From Apostichopus japonicus (lineage: Eukaryota > Echinodermata > Holothuroidea > Aspidochirotida > Stichopodidae), in contig NC_092563.1 in the NCBI RefSeq assembly GCF_037975245.1, positions 8,307,501 through 8,371,500 on the forward strand: a DNA stretch of 64,000 bases, read 5' to 3'. The notes under the pieces are model-generated. The model worked only from the letters and a program-made list of their open reading frames with translations. It had not been told where the DNA came from and ran no database searches. Positions 12,566 through 23,802 of the stretch are shown here, one piece after another. The translations under genes and the position numbers were made by a program. The stretch's first letter is position 1; every line of letters starts with the position of its first letter.

Positions 12566-15500
12566 CTGTCAAAATAGAACAGAGATTATTACTATGATTG
12601 CTGCCAGTGTGTGAATTGCACTAGTTACATGGAAGCAGCATTTTGCGTTTTGGTCGCCGTTTTCCACCCTTTTTGACACATGTCCATCCAGATATATCAA
12701 TCACAAAACAGCAAACTAAGATATATTAGCCAAGTTTTTCTCGCTGCCAACCATGATCATTAGTAATTAAAGACTTCTACAAGATAATGAGTAAAGTGTA
12801 CAGAGATAAAGTGTAAGAATAAAGAGATAAAGAGTAAAATTAGTTCTGCAGTTCCCCCAAACCCACTAGTTTGAATTTAACCAATCAGTGAATAGCTATC
12901 ATATATATGTTAGTTATGAGCTGTTGCTTAAAATAGACAATCTATAGACAATGTATACAAATATACCATGGTGTTATTTTACGTAGCGTTCAATGACATT
13001 CCGAGTTTAAACGTAGGGGCAGGGTTTATTGCGCTGACCTCATGGAAAATATCTTTGAGGAAAACAACGCTGAAAGTTTTATATTTAATGCCACTTTTAT
13101 GCCACCATTTGAAGTAAGATTTGAATGTGTGTATGTGTGCAGTATGTGCATATATGTATGTATGTATACGGATACGGATACTGAATACGGATATTAGCTA
13201 GTTATGTATGTTGTTATGGCATCGTGGAGTCAGTGAGGGCGGAAAGATAATATGAACAGGATGCAAAACGCTGCTTTAATGACATACTTAGTTTAGTTTA
13301 GTTTCGTTATTTCTACCATTTCACAACTTACAAAGAAAGTTTCATTACTATTTTACAGTATACGTGCATAGATAAGACATGGTTTGGATCGTTTGCACCA
13401 ACTCACACTGATGTAGGATTAACAATAAAGATGATGTGATGGTAGAGGAACCAGAATAAACACAAGCTTATTTAGTCTGTTCCCTTACCCCCCCCCCCCC
13501 CAACCCCACCCCCCAAAAAAAACATGATTGTGGAAGTTAATTATATGCACTAAATTCTACAGTACTGTATACAAAAACAACATTTAATACATCTGGACTG
13601 TGTATTGCAACATCATATATACTTTGTGGTGTAATACTATATTCTAGGTCATTATGTATTCCCTATTTAAAGTTCAGCAGAGTTGTATTAGCTGTACATA
13701 TTACAGTATATTGGCAACTGTATACAGTTGCCATAATACTGTTATATGTACTGTAGATATGTAAGTTACAAATAAGCTATATCTATATAAACAACCTGTG
13801 TAATCAACTGTATGTTATGAAAGTTACAAATAAGCTATCTATATAGATAGCCTGTGTACTCAACTGTATGTTATGAAAGTTACAAATAAGCTATCTATAT
13901 AGATAGCCTGTGTACTCAACTGTATGTTATGAAAGTTACAAATAAGCTATCTGTATAGACAGCCTGTGTACTCAACTGTATGTTATGAAAGTTACAAATA
14001 AGCTATCTATATAGACAGCCTGTGTACTCAACTGTATGTTACATATGAAAGTTACAAATAAGCTATCTATATAGACAGCCTGTGTAATTAACTGTATATT
14101 ATGACAGTTACAAATAAGCTATCTATATAGACAGCCTGTGTACTCAACTGTATGTTATGAAAGTTACAAATAAGCTATCTATATAGACAGCCTGTGTAAT
14201 CAACTGTATGTTATGAAAGTTACAAATAAGCTATCTATATAGACAGCCTGTGTACTCAACTGTATGTTATGAAAGTTACAAATAAGCTATCTATATAGAC
14301 AGCCTGTGTAATTAACTGTATATTATGACAGTTACAAATAAGCTATCTATATAGACAGCCTGTGTACTCAACTGTATGTTTTGAAAGTTACAAATAAGCT
14401 ATCTATATAGACAGCCTGTGTACTCAACTGTATGTTATGAAAGTTACAAATAAGCTATCTATATAGACAGCCTGTGTACTCAACTGTATGTTATGACAGT
14501 TACAAATAAGCTATCTATATAGACAGCCTGTGTACTCAACTGTATGTTATGAAAGTTACAAATAAGCTATCTATATAGACAGCCTGTGTACTCAACTGTA
14601 TGTTATGACAGTTACAAATAAGCTATCTATATAGACAGCCTGTGTACTCAACTGTATGTTATGATAGTTACAAATAAGCTATCTATATAGACAGCCTGTG
14701 TAATCAACTGTATGTTATGAAAGTTACAAATAAGCTATCTATATAGACAGCCTGTGTACTCAACTGTATGTTATGAAAGTTACAAATAAGCTATCTATAT
14801 AGACAGCCTGTGTAATCAACTGTATGTTATGAAAGTTACAAATAAGCTATCTATATAGACAGCCTGTGTACTCAACTGTATGTTATGATAGTTACAAATA
14901 AGCTATCTATATAGACAGCCTGTGTACTCAACTGTATGTTATGAAAGTTACAAATAAGCTATCTATATAGACAGCCTGTGTACTCAACTGTATGTTATGA
15001 TAGTTACAAATAAGCTATCTATATAGACAGCCTGTGTAATCAACTGTATGTTATGAAAGTTACAAATAAGCTATCTATATAGACAGCCTGTATAATCACT
15101 AACTGTATATTATGAAAGTTACAAATAAGATAAACAACCTGTGTAATCAACTGTATATTATGCAGCCCCCCCCCAACCAAATATGTTTGTGAAAATTTGG
15201 GCAATATGCTGAGAATTTTTCGGGCACCTACTGAAAGAAATATAAATTGCAATATGTTTTTCAATGGTTAAACTTATATTATTATTATCATGATTATATA
15301 TAGTAATATTGCCCAAAAATGATAACCAATATTGGAGGGTAATAACATGGCAAATATGATTGTATGTAATTGGCATGCGCTGCAATAATCTATGCATGCC
15401 TATATGTACATTAAAATGTTGAATGCGTGGGAAAAACTTTGGTTATTTTTTTGAGCAAGTCGTTACAGCCCCCCCCCCCCCCCCCAAATCAAATTGGGCT

Positions 15501-18500
15501 CCTACGTCTATGGTTACATTAAGGACACAGTTTAATGACACAGATCTGATCAGCTAGGTCTGTTCTAAGAATGACTTCCTCTTTCCAGCTCTCTACTTTT
15601 GGTTTCCAATATTTGAAGGGATTTTTCCAGCTGCATAGTCCATTGTTATGCCCATGCTCAGGCTCACGCTGATGTAGGATTAACAAAACAGATAATGTGT
15701 TGGTAGAGTAACCAAAATAAACATTTAGCTTTTCTAGTCTGTTCCCTTGTGAAGCTGAACTTACTATGACTTAGGCTATTCATGGTTTGTGTATGTTGCA
15801 ATAAGGACACTGTTTAATGACACAGATCTGCCCAACTAGGTCTGTTCTAAGAATAATACCGTATGACTTCCTTTTTGCTCTATATGTTCGTTTACCTATA
15901 TTTGAGGGGAGTTTTTCCAAACATTGTTATGCCCATGCACCAATCATGTGATGAGTGTATAGCATTCATCACATGATTAACTTCTAGCTTTCATAAGGTT
16001 AACAACAAGCTTTCAGATCCCCTAACATGTGGGAAAAATTTGCTTTTGCTCTTATATATGTTCATCAGGTCGGTGTGATGTTGTCACAGGTGACATTTTC
16101 CCCTTTTACCATGCCAAATTACGGAGTGTTAGCTCAATGGTTAACGCCTGTGCCTTTCAATCATAAGGTCCTGGTTCGAGTTACTCCAAGATTATTGTAT
16201 GTCGTCCAGTTACAGAGTTGTTGACAATTGACAATTCATAATCATGATGGACGTTAAATATGAATCTAAGAGACTGACTTCAGTCAGCTCAGTTGTGGCT
16301 TTGATAAGCCAATGAGGCTTCTTCACGAGTTCCTGCTAGCAGGAGGATCTAAAATACATACATACAAATACTGTCAATAGACCAATATTGACACGATAAG
16401 TAATGGCTCATTTGACCTATGATTATTAAACCATGGCAGAAACCAGTCATAGCTAAATATACAACAAACACTCAGCCAATGGTGTTAGTGATGGCCGCAC
16501 ACCTAAAGGTAAGAGAGCATCAAATGACTTTGAAGATGCTGCTTCTCTACCGAAAAATTTACAGATCTATAGCAATGTGACTTGTAGAAAGCCACATTTT
16601 TTCTAGTCCCATCATATTGCTTGAACATCATCATAAAGACCTCTAGATTATTTTGCAATGTTTACTTACCTCGTCGCATTGTTGAAGAGCAAAGAAGACA
16701 CTGAGAAGACCAGTGGAGGCCCATTTACCCTTCCCAAGACCCCACTGGTGCTTAATGTGCCACATCAGCTCTGGATTAAACAGAAATACCTAGTAAAGAG
16801 AAGATAGGAAATGTCATGAGTTCACTAGTGTTGTGTGGACATTTTTAGCTAGGCCTGAACTCAGTTGGAAGTTGATTTTTGATAAAGCTTGGTAAAGATC
16901 AGAAACAAAATATACTGTTTTTGGTTCACTACAGAAAAGAAAAAAATGCAAAGCAAAGCAAATATATTGCTTGCATTAAACTTGAGTGATTGGATGCATT
17001 TTAAAACTTAACAAATATTAAGAATCAGAAAATTGTCATAGTGGTTTTCTGAAGTTTCAAAAGATGGGTATATATCTTAAATGGGGAAAAATAAATTGTA
17101 ATAGAAAATATTTGAAATGCTTTTATTTTGTATGGGGAGCAAAACAAGTAAATAAAAGACATGAGATTGACCTTTGACTGTGCCCGAAATGAAATCTATT
17201 ACCCCCCTCCCCCCACCTCCCCTCTCAAAGAAATGCTATGAAAGAATTACATTGGCAAAGTGACCATTAATTGCCCTTTTAACCTTACCTTATTTTTGTC
17301 AATCAAATTTGCATCGTCAGACTTGGTAATACTGAAGGAAAAGAGGATTACATAAATAAAAATATTTAAAAGAGGGTAAAAATATAAGAGAATTTAAGAG
17401 GTTGAACTGTATCATTAACTATGTCCTGCACTTTATTATTCCAAGCGATTTAGTTTAAACTTTCTTTAGGTTTACTGACTTGATAGCTATTCCAACAAGA
17501 GCCACAGCAAAACCGCAGAAGCTCAGCTGAGCATCTATTTGAGAAAGTTATTTTGATTGGCAATATTTCTGAACAAGATATATCAGTCCATATGTTTGTG
17601 ACATATGCGGGATAACAGTGTCATTTCCATTCCTAACATCTCCTTTTCCCTTGCCTTAAGATCCTTCTTAGCAGACATAGTTTGTTGCCATGTTAGCCTA
17701 AAGTTGTAAAAAATTGTTGTGCAAAAAAGAAGACATTTAGATAAATTTAATTTTTTATTTAACGGGTGTGAAGACTCGTCGCGCACCAAGAAACGTCTCA
17801 TGCCGGTAATCTGACCTAGTTTCGAATGAGGTGTAACAGAAGTGATAGACACCACCATCGATCCTAGAAAATACAATGTTTATAATGATGAAATGAAACT
17901 ACATCAATGTATGCATGTATGTACAGTAGGAAGGAATGCTACTGCGATGACCAAAGTAATATTTTGGATGCAGACATGCAGGTTGCTAGGGAAAGGCTGT
18001 GAAAAGAGAAATGTTCGGTGTGGTTGGAAGGCACAACTCTTATCTGACCTCGGAAGGCACTAAGTCTGGTCAGACAACTTGCAATCTTGGATCTTTTTGA
18101 GAAAGCCATGCTTTGTGTGCTAAATATGACCCCCCTCCCCCCCCAATATTTGCACCATCCTATGTAACTTCAGGTTTATCATAGAAAGAAGGTGAATCAT
18201 GGGATGATAGCCTGGGTCTGTTCCTTATAATAAAGTTTAGTAAATTTTATGCATGTACAGTTAGTATTTGTCTCACTTTGAACTATCAATCAGTTTGCTC
18301 TTTAACCATTTCATGTCTTCCAAGTTAAATGCAGCAAAAACCAATGATGCATCTGCAGTCAGGTAGTCATCATTGAAACTGCTTGGATAGGCTATATAGT
18401 GTGTTGTCCGACTCCCCACATCCTTCTCATAACCTTTTGTCGGGCATTGATTCATTCTGAAAAAGACAATTTAATTAGTCTGTATTACTCATTTTTATTA

Positions 18501-18732
18501 ATGATTAAATATTTATTACTCATTTTTATTATGAGTATTATTATCTGTATTACTCATTATCATCCGAGTTCGAGTCTCTCCCAAGATTAATGTATGTCGT
18601 CTAGTTACAGAGTTGTTGACAATTGACAATTTGTAATCATGGACGTTAGATATGAATTTAATTAAGAGACTGACTTGGGTCAGCTTGCGGCTTTGATAAG
18701 CCAATGATGGCTTCTTCGCGAGTTCCTTTATA

Positions 18733-18764
<32 letters not shown>

Positions 18765-19540
18765 AATGAAAATCGTATATATATATATTTGTAAATATAT
18801 ATATATATATGTATAAAATTGTCGAGGCCTGATATATATATAAATATATATCAGGCCTCAACAATTTTTTTTAAAAACTACTCGCCAACTGGCGACCGAA
18901 TCTAAAATTCTACTTGCCAAATTGTTAAATATACTCGCCATTTTTGCTAGCTAAGTGTTTGTGTGATATAAGCCTAGGTAGTATGGCGTAATTTAGGATA
19001 TCGCGTTATAGTGTTTCTGTTAGTTGTTTACAGCAAAAATGATCTATTTAAATTGTGTTCAGCAAAATTTAAAACATATGAAAATATAAAACGGTGAAAC
19101 GATTTTACTTATTGACATGTCAGGTTACTCGATAGGCCTTATCGCATGATTGCGGTTAACCGACTGACAAACTTGTATTCATTTGTAACGATCGTACACA
19201 CAAGATACCCAGTTGTCGTTTCGCATTTATTTAAGTTTGTTGTTTTCCATTTTGGTTACACCTATCGTGCATCATTTAGTTTGAGAGATTAGTATCAAAT
19301 TAGTTTCGAGCTGGTGAACAGAGCTGTTCCTAGGACATACTTGTAACAGTGCACTTGATAATTCTACTGTGATGTTTAACATTAGGCCTTTGTTGATTGG
19401 CTCACAAGTAAATAATGAGCCTATCGTATAAAGGCAGTGAGTGAATGAGCCACTCGCCAAAATGTCGCGCGTAATGCATTTTTTACTCGTCAGTCGCAAA
19501 ATTCTAGTCACCATTGGCGAGTTGGCGCATTTGTCGAGGC

Positions 19541-19590
<50 letters not shown>

Positions 19591-22500
19591 CACACATACT
19601 CAAGACTAATTGTAAAAATTTTCTTATAAATTGCTCAGTAATTCTTGGAGTTCCTTATTTAACCTTGAAATGAATGCTTTTTAACGCTTTAACTTTGTTG
19701 TTCAAAACACTGATGATACACAATACATCCTGGCCGGCAGCCTTGGGTATACTCAGAAAGGAAGTTTATGATTTCAAGGAAATTATTTCAACATTTCATG
19801 AGGTCATTTAACAATGGGTAGGAATTTCCATTGTTATGGGGTGAATTCCCTCTTCATCCACGACACTGTTTCCTTGTTTCATTTGAGTACAATTATAGTA
19901 GAGTAATTAATCAAGCAAACACAGTATTGAATCTGTCTGAAATGTAATATTACCAACGATTCACTTAGTCTGCTATCTATGAATATTAACAAATATTTCT
20001 CTGGATCGGCAAGTCAATTGAGATAATGAAAAAAATCAACAGAAAGAAGTTGATACTCCTTATTTTAATACCTAATAATCATATTGTGTTTGTTGATGAG
20101 CTGCCCGTAACCACTCCGCTTCAAATTTTGTGAGTTACCCACCACCGCACATCTGATGCAAGACGTTGATGTAGAGCGGTTCAAGAAACCGTCTCGGTCT
20201 GCGTCCACCAGTTCTTTGGCGAGATGAAGGACTGCATCGTACGTCTCATTCGAAGACGATAAACTCTGCGAAGAAAAGCCAACAATTGCAAGCTATAATA
20301 TCCATGGCAGCTTATTTTTTTCATCCCATCGATTTTCTCATTTTAAAGTTCATCCGAAAATAAGCTCATCATAATAATAATGATAATAATATGGAGGTTG
20401 ATAAGCCCAGACATTTAATCCACTGATAACGGTGCTGGAGGTGCATCACAATATTTACCCCAGTGGTCAACAATAACCTGTCAAACATAGAGAGAAATCA
20501 CTTCCCATGCAGGGGCGTTGGAAGCTATTTGGATTGGTACGGCAGATCAGAAGTTTGGTAGGTCAAACTACGCTACGCGCCACCATGATTGGCGCGTAGC
20601 GTAATGGAGAAAATTTTGAAAAAATGTCTCCAAGATTGCAGGAAATGGCACTTCCCGAGCTTGAAAACAAGACCCCTGCCACCCGACTAATCTTCTGAAA
20701 CACATTTTGAAGTATGTTTCATTTTGGTTCTTTATTCTTTGCCATTTTTTTTCTTAGTCCTACTTTTTTTTTGCGCCATGAATATTGGTCCGGCGTTCGC
20801 CGGACCTGCCGTATCGGCTCCGACTCCCCTGCCATGGCAGCTGCTAAACAGTCCCCGGCTGACAGTTTTATATCACAGGTCCCCTTAAAGCAGCATTTTG
20901 CATACTTTTCTATAGTTTTTCTCAACCTCACTGACTCCACTATGCCATAACGATTTACATAACTAGCTTATCTATTCAAATCTTACTTGAAATGGTGGCA
21001 GAAAAGTCGAAAAATTTACAACGTTCAACTTTGCTTTACTCGAAGATATTTTCCGTTGGGATCCAAATGAACCCTGCCCATAATATGAATATTTAATAGC
21101 TACAAACGTCATTGGCCAATACTTAATACAAAACCATGCTTGATTTGTGTAGATTGTCTATGGCAGTTGTGTCCAGGGAGCTGTTAGAGTTCAGCTCGCT
21201 GGTTTTACCAAGTTATTAACTCAACGTTTTGAATCTATTTTTAGCAATGGCTCATAACTAAACCTGCATCTCTGATTGGTTGAATTCAAATTAGTGGGCT
21301 GGGGGAACTGTATGCGATTAATATTAAATATGTAATTTGTCATAAAACACTTTTCTTGTTATCTGCAATTTGCAAATGTCCTTAATTACTCGCCAATTAA
21401 CGCTTTTTACAGGGAAAAACTTGGATCTTAGTTGCTGGTTTTGTGATTGATATGTAAAAAAAACTAAAAAACGTGGAAAAACGGCGACAAAACGCAAAAT
21501 GCTGCTTTAAATGGAGAGAGGCAATGGAGACAAAGTGCCTTGCCCAACGTAATGTTCTGGCCAGGACTGGAACCTGCAAACCTTAGATCAAAAGTCCACT
21601 GCCTTAACCACTTGACCACAACACTCTCAAGTTAACCGAATGTTATACCCATAGCACTGCAATGTAAATTTAACAATTTAAGGTTAAGCCCACATCTCAA
21701 TAGCATTCCATATAATACTAGAAGAGTTCTAGATCTTGGGACAATTTTGTTAATATGTATGTGACTGAGTATTTGCATAAAGGCGATGATTTCCCAAACT
21801 GTCCTGAAAGATGAAATTAACAAGGATTTGAATAATAATAATCAAAGACATCTTCAGCTAAAATATTTGCATAGTATTTGCATATATTTAAAGTTGATGA
21901 TTTCCCAAACAAGGATTTGAATAATAATAATAATAATAAAAGACATCTTCAAGTACAATGTCATATTGAGGTCACTCAGTCGCCTATTGCCATACAAATT
22001 GTAGAAATTAATCAAATTAGGATGATTAATGTTGCACAAGCATGAGGAGGGTTTTAGCAAATACTATGTTACAGCAATTGATAAAGTATGCAGGTATCTG
22101 ACATGTACCGCCATGTAGTACAGTACTTTAATCATTAACTTTTTAACTTGATAACATGAGAGTAATTAATAAAACCCTTTCCCTTCTTCAATATGCTCAA
22201 GTATCATCTGATACGTACTTCCCTGTTTCAGGTTTCAGTTTTTCTATATATTTGTCTACAGTGTCTGACATTTTTTACATTCAATTTAAGTACTATATAT
22301 ATTGAGCTGTGCTGGTACACTTAATTCAGTTGAAGGCAAAATTTAACTTCTGTATCTCATTGTGTCTTCAAGCAATTTTTTTTTCAATAGCCAAACCTAG
22401 ATGCAAACAGTATAAATATACCTGGACACTGAGTACTTTGTCCTACAGAAGTGTATAACAACTCCCTGGTAATACAGTTGGTAAATTTTATGGCATGGAT

Positions 22501-23787
22501 CAATCAAGCCTTTATTTAAATACTCTGTATGACCAGGGAGTTGTTATGGAATTCCCTGGTATGACCTCACTAATAGTGGCCCAGCACTGAGCAAAGAGCA
22601 TGATGCCAAGTAGGGCCATGGCAGCTGTGCGTCCAATGATAATGGATCAAACTTTTAGATTTTGTTTGACCTAAAAATAGTTGGCCAGCATACAAAGTAT
22701 AGGGCCATGGCAGTGCGTCCAATAATAATGGATCAAGCTTTTAGATCAGGGGTGGGCAACCTTTTTGAATGAATGGGCCAGATATAAGGAGTGAAAAATT
22801 GACTGGGCCGCACCTAACCAACAACCTGCTGTTGATTTCAAACCTTTGATTCCGAGGACTTTCAAGCAAATAGGTGTGTACACTTAATCTGTATTCACAA
22901 AGACATAATGTCAATACAGTACAGTTGATAATAAATGGGGATAATAGGCCTACCTGACAGCATCCTTAGTGCCGAAAAATTCTAAGCAGCTAGATTGTTT
23001 TTTGTGATGATGTAAAATGATTGATTTTTTCTATTTTTCTTGAGACATCTCACGGGCCGCAAGTCAGTCACTGGCAGGCCGCATGTGGCCCACAGGCCGT
23101 AGGTTGCCCACCCCAGCTCTAGATTCTGTATGACTTAAAAATGGTTGACCAGCACTATATGGCATAAAGCATGTCAAGTAGGGATATGGCAGTGTGTTCA
23201 GTCATAATGGATCAAACCTCTAGATTCTATATGACCTCAAAATAGTTGACCAGCATGATGCACTAGTCTTTCCTGTTTAGAAATCGATTCTGAATATTTC
23301 ATAAAACTGATATTATCTGGGTAATAATAATTCCAGTGATGATTTGGATGTATTTTTAAAGGTATTCTGTGTTAGATATTAAAATGATAGCTTAATCATA
23401 ATAGTGTGTCCTGATAAAAGTCTGTATATACTGTAGTTAAATATAATTCTTTGTACTCACCATCCACCACTGGAAGGCGTCCATAGAGATGTTATCATGT
23501 GTAGCCGTCCAGGTCGGCTTCAACGATGATTTGAAGTTTTGTTCGAACCAACCATCTGCAGTCTTGGCCTTCCAAAGGTACTGGCATTCACTTTGATTAT
23601 GATCATGATTATTACTATTATCGACATTATATAACATCAATGCAGTCATCACATCCACTTCTCGTTTCATGGATTGCTCTATATCCGTCTGCTTCCGAGT
23701 CACATTGACTTGATACATTAACACTCCCATAGAATATATAAAGTAAAATAACAAAATAATTGCTAAACATTCCTTGATTTTCCTCAT
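12383..23787 (-). CDS. ST3GAL1/2-like: Gene A: ST3GAL1/2-like beta-galactoside alpha-2,3-sialyltransferase, six coding exons
   Basis: Predicted type II Golgi enzyme of the GT29 family. Members transfer sialic acid from CMP-sialic acid to terminal galactose; ST3GAL1/2 act on Gal-GalNAc of O-glycans and glycolipids. Coding exons (minus strand): 23787-23461, 20265-20072, 18456-18277, 17331-17289, 16789-16670, 12565-12383. Together they give about 348 aa, the usual family length. Residues 1-6 (MRKIKE) are the cytoplasmic tail, and 7-27 the membrane anchor. The stem contains WFEQNF and FQWW. Sialylmotif L starts at CAVVGNSQNLK; motif S spans NPELMW to STGLLSVFFALQQCDE. Motif III is HYFE, and motif VS is HDSEAE (H, four residues, E). 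The L and S cysteines expected to pair are present. All junctions are GT..AG and phases match gene B. The frame stays open upstream of the first ATG, so the start rests on tail length and the gene B parallel. Acceptor preference within ST3GAL is inferred. Confidence 0.88.
12634..13275. mobile_element. TTAA-target MITE, copy 1 (intron 5 of gene A)
   Basis: Inverted termini: the left is AGCAGCATTTTGCGTTTTGG, and the right is GCAAAACGCTGCT followed by TTAA. The left TTAA is degraded to TGGA. The interior matches the copy at 20889-21506 in opposite orientation (shared TATCAATCACAAAACAGCAA- and GGCATNGTGGAGTCAGTGAG-like stretches). A TTAA target with these ends suggests a piggyBac- or Kolobok-type parent. 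There is no coding capacity. Confidence 0.75.
13385..13490. repeat. Relative of the 270-bp duplication at 15520
   Basis: The stretch ACTGATGTAGGATTAACAA through TAGTCTGTTCCCTTA also occurs at about 15668-15750, on the other side of the 56-bp satellite. It ends in a poly-C run near 13490. Confidence 0.55.
13765..15162. repeat. 56-bp satellite array, about 25 units (intron 5 of gene A)
   Basis: The unit contains GTTACAAATAAGCTATCTAT, then ATAGACAGCCTGTGTACTCA and ACTGTATGTTATGAAA. The first units carry GCTATCTATATAGATAGC, a perfect 18-bp palindrome; later ones read ATAGACAGC instead. Variant positions (ACTCAA/AATCAA, GAAAG/GACAG/GATAG) recur in blocks. The distinctive unit AATTAACTGTATATTATGAC at about 14087 returns at about 14311, hinting at a local four-unit higher-order period. 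Confidence 0.95.
15163..15512. mobile_element. Probable DNA-transposon remnant next to the satellite
   Basis: Bounded by poly-C tracts, with a right edge reading GGGCTCCTACGTCTATGG. The reverse complement of that edge resembles the GGCGTAGGAGCC-type termini of the other elements here. No clean left terminus or target duplication is visible. Confidence 0.35.
15520..15925. repeat. About 270-bp tandem duplication
   Basis: TAATGACACAGATCTG and the following AGGTCTGTTCTAAGAAT occur at about 15532 and again at about 15813. The flanking sequence through ATTTTTCC is also shared. The units are diverged. Confidence 0.65.
16123..16375 (+). repeat. tRNA-derived SINE (family A), copy 2
   Basis: Most complete copy: A box TTAGCTCAATGGTTAACGCC, B box GGTTCGAGTTACTCC, a body with GTTACAGAGTTGTTGACAAT, and a tail GGAGGATCTAAAATACATAC. 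The head has tRNA proportions but does not need to be a functional tRNA. It lies in intron 5 of gene A, antisense to the gene. Confidence 0.85.
16670..16789 (-). CDS. ST3GAL1/2-like: Gene A coding exon 5 (sialylmotif S)
   Basis: 120 bp, 40 codons, acceptor TTTACTAG and donor GTAAGT. It encodes NPELMWHIKHQWGLGKGKW and STGLLSVFF, ending at CDE. By my count 34 of 40 residues are identical to the matching exon of gene B. Confidence 0.9.
17289..17331 (-). CDS. ST3GAL1/2-like: Gene A coding exon 4 (43-bp mini-exon)
   Basis: Very short exon between the acceptor TTTCCTTCAG and the donor GTAAGG, encoding ITKSDDANLIDKNK. Its size is exactly that of gene B exon 4, and it restores phase 0 before motif S. 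This is why I accept such a small exon. Confidence 0.8.
17583..17876 (-). other. Open frame of 97 codons in intron 3 of gene A, unrecognised
   Basis: The frame has no domain I recognise and lies between well-supported exons 3 and 4. I regard it as intronic sequence that happens to be open. Confidence 0.2.
18277..18456 (-). CDS. ST3GAL1/2-like: Gene A coding exon 3 (end of motif L)
   Basis: 180 bp after the acceptor CTTTTTCAG. It continues motif L as MNQCP..DVGSRTTHYIAYP, then a linker, and ends before the donor GTGAGA, leaving two bases of a codon. Confidence 0.88.
18555..18727 (+). repeat. tRNA-derived SINE (family A), 5'-truncated copy 3
   Basis: Begins within the B box (GAGTTCGAGTCTCTCC), keeps the body through GATAAGCCAATGATGGCTTC, and runs into a TA-rich microsatellite instead of the usual tail. 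Confidence 0.75.
18735..18851. repeat. (TA)n microsatellite with an orphan hAT end
   Basis: TA-rich tract interrupted at about 18818-18833 by AATTGTCGAGGCCTG, which matches the right terminus of the element that follows. A solo end of the same family therefore lies beside the full copy. Confidence 0.7.
18852..19543. mobile_element. hAT-like element inserted in (TA)n
   Basis: The ends are CAGGCCTCAACAA and, as reverse complement of the right end, CAGGCCTCGACAA. Both flanks are ATATATAT, which fits an 8-bp duplication but is not diagnostic inside TA repeats. Subterminal CTCGCCAACTGGCGA-like sequence appears at both ends. It lies in intron 2 of gene A. Confidence 0.65.
19544..19586. repeat. (TA)n microsatellite
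   Basis: Pure TA run directly after the hAT-like element, in intron 2 of gene A. Confidence 0.9.
20072..20265 (-). CDS. ST3GAL1/2-like: Gene A coding exon 2 (sialylmotif L, first part)
   Basis: 194 bp between the acceptor TTCTTCGCAG and the donor GTATTA. It encodes a short helical stretch and then CAVVGNSQNLKRSGYGQLI, the CMP-sialic-acid-binding L motif. It ends two bases into an arginine codon that is completed by exon 3. Confidence 0.88.
20510..20831. mobile_element. Probable hAT-like element in intron 1 of gene A
   Basis: The left end CAGGGGCGTTGGAAGC and the reverse complement of the right end (CAGGGGAGTCGGAGCC) form inverted termini. A minus-oriented copy of the hairpin module (GCGCCACCATGATTGGCGCG) lies near 20577. 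The flanks TTCCCATG and CCATGGCA share only CCATG, so the target duplication is not clean. Confidence 0.55.
20889..21506. mobile_element. TTAA-target MITE, copy 2 (intron 1 of gene A)
   Basis: Starts AGCAGCATTTTGC and ends GCAAAATGCTGCT, with TTAA directly outside on both sides (20885-20888 and 21507-21510). It is 618 bp, non-coding, and homologous to 12634-13275 in reverse orientation. Confidence 0.85.
21511..21632 (-). repeat. tRNA-derived SINE (family B)
   Basis: On the minus strand, TGTTGTGGTCAAGTGGTTAA gives an A box and GGTTCCAGTCCTGG a B box, followed by GTTGGGCAAGGCACTTTGTC. It is a different family from the 16123 SINE. It abuts the TTAA element. Confidence 0.7.
21780..21960. repeat. 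About 110-bp direct duplication with AAT repeats
   Basis: GATGATTTCCCAAAC, then AACAAGGATTTGAATAATAA and AAAGACATCTTCA, occur twice (from about 21785 and from about 21896). Confidence 0.75.
22600..23260. repeat. About 100-bp tandem repeat, four units, split by a hAT element
   Basis: Each unit has TAGGGCCATGGCAG (or a variant), TAATGGATCAAAC, CTTTTAGATTTTGT and AAATAGTTGACCAGCA. Two units lie left and two right of the insertion at 22747-23116. Confidence 0.8.
22747..23116. mobile_element. hAT-like element with CAGGGGTGGGCAACCT termini
   Basis: The left end CAGGGGTGGGCAACCT pairs with the right end AGGTTGCCCACCCC(AG). The body contains the GGGCCGC..TGGCCCACAGGCCG stretch typical of a widespread hAT non-autonomous type. 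The flanks TTTTAGAT and CTCTAGAT match at six of eight positions, a decayed 8-bp duplication. It sits in intron 1 of gene A. Confidence 0.8.
23461..23787 (-). CDS. ST3GAL1/2-like: Gene A coding exon 1 (tail, membrane anchor, stem)
   Basis: Starts at the ATG whose complement is at 23785-23787, reading MRKIKECLAIILLF. An in-frame TTG lies 15 bases upstream but is not a plausible eukaryotic start. The exon ends at FQWWM followed by the donor GTGAGT, phase 0. Asn-linked glycosylation sites occur in the stem (for example NQS and NIS). Confidence 0.85.
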
Positions 23788-23802
23788 TCTGTCAATTCCC
23801 AA

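Noticed and set aside
13765-15162. CRISPR array
   Set aside because: The 56-bp units are contiguous with no unique spacers, and the host is eukaryotic.
16123-16200. Functional tRNA gene
   Set aside because: The A and B boxes are good, but the acceptor stem is not closed and the same sequence continues into a repeated non-tRNA body, so it is a SINE head.
23788-23802. Start of gene A at 23802
   Set aside because: That codon is TTG on the minus strand. The first in-frame ATG is at 23787, and it gives a normal short cytoplasmic tail parallel to gene B.
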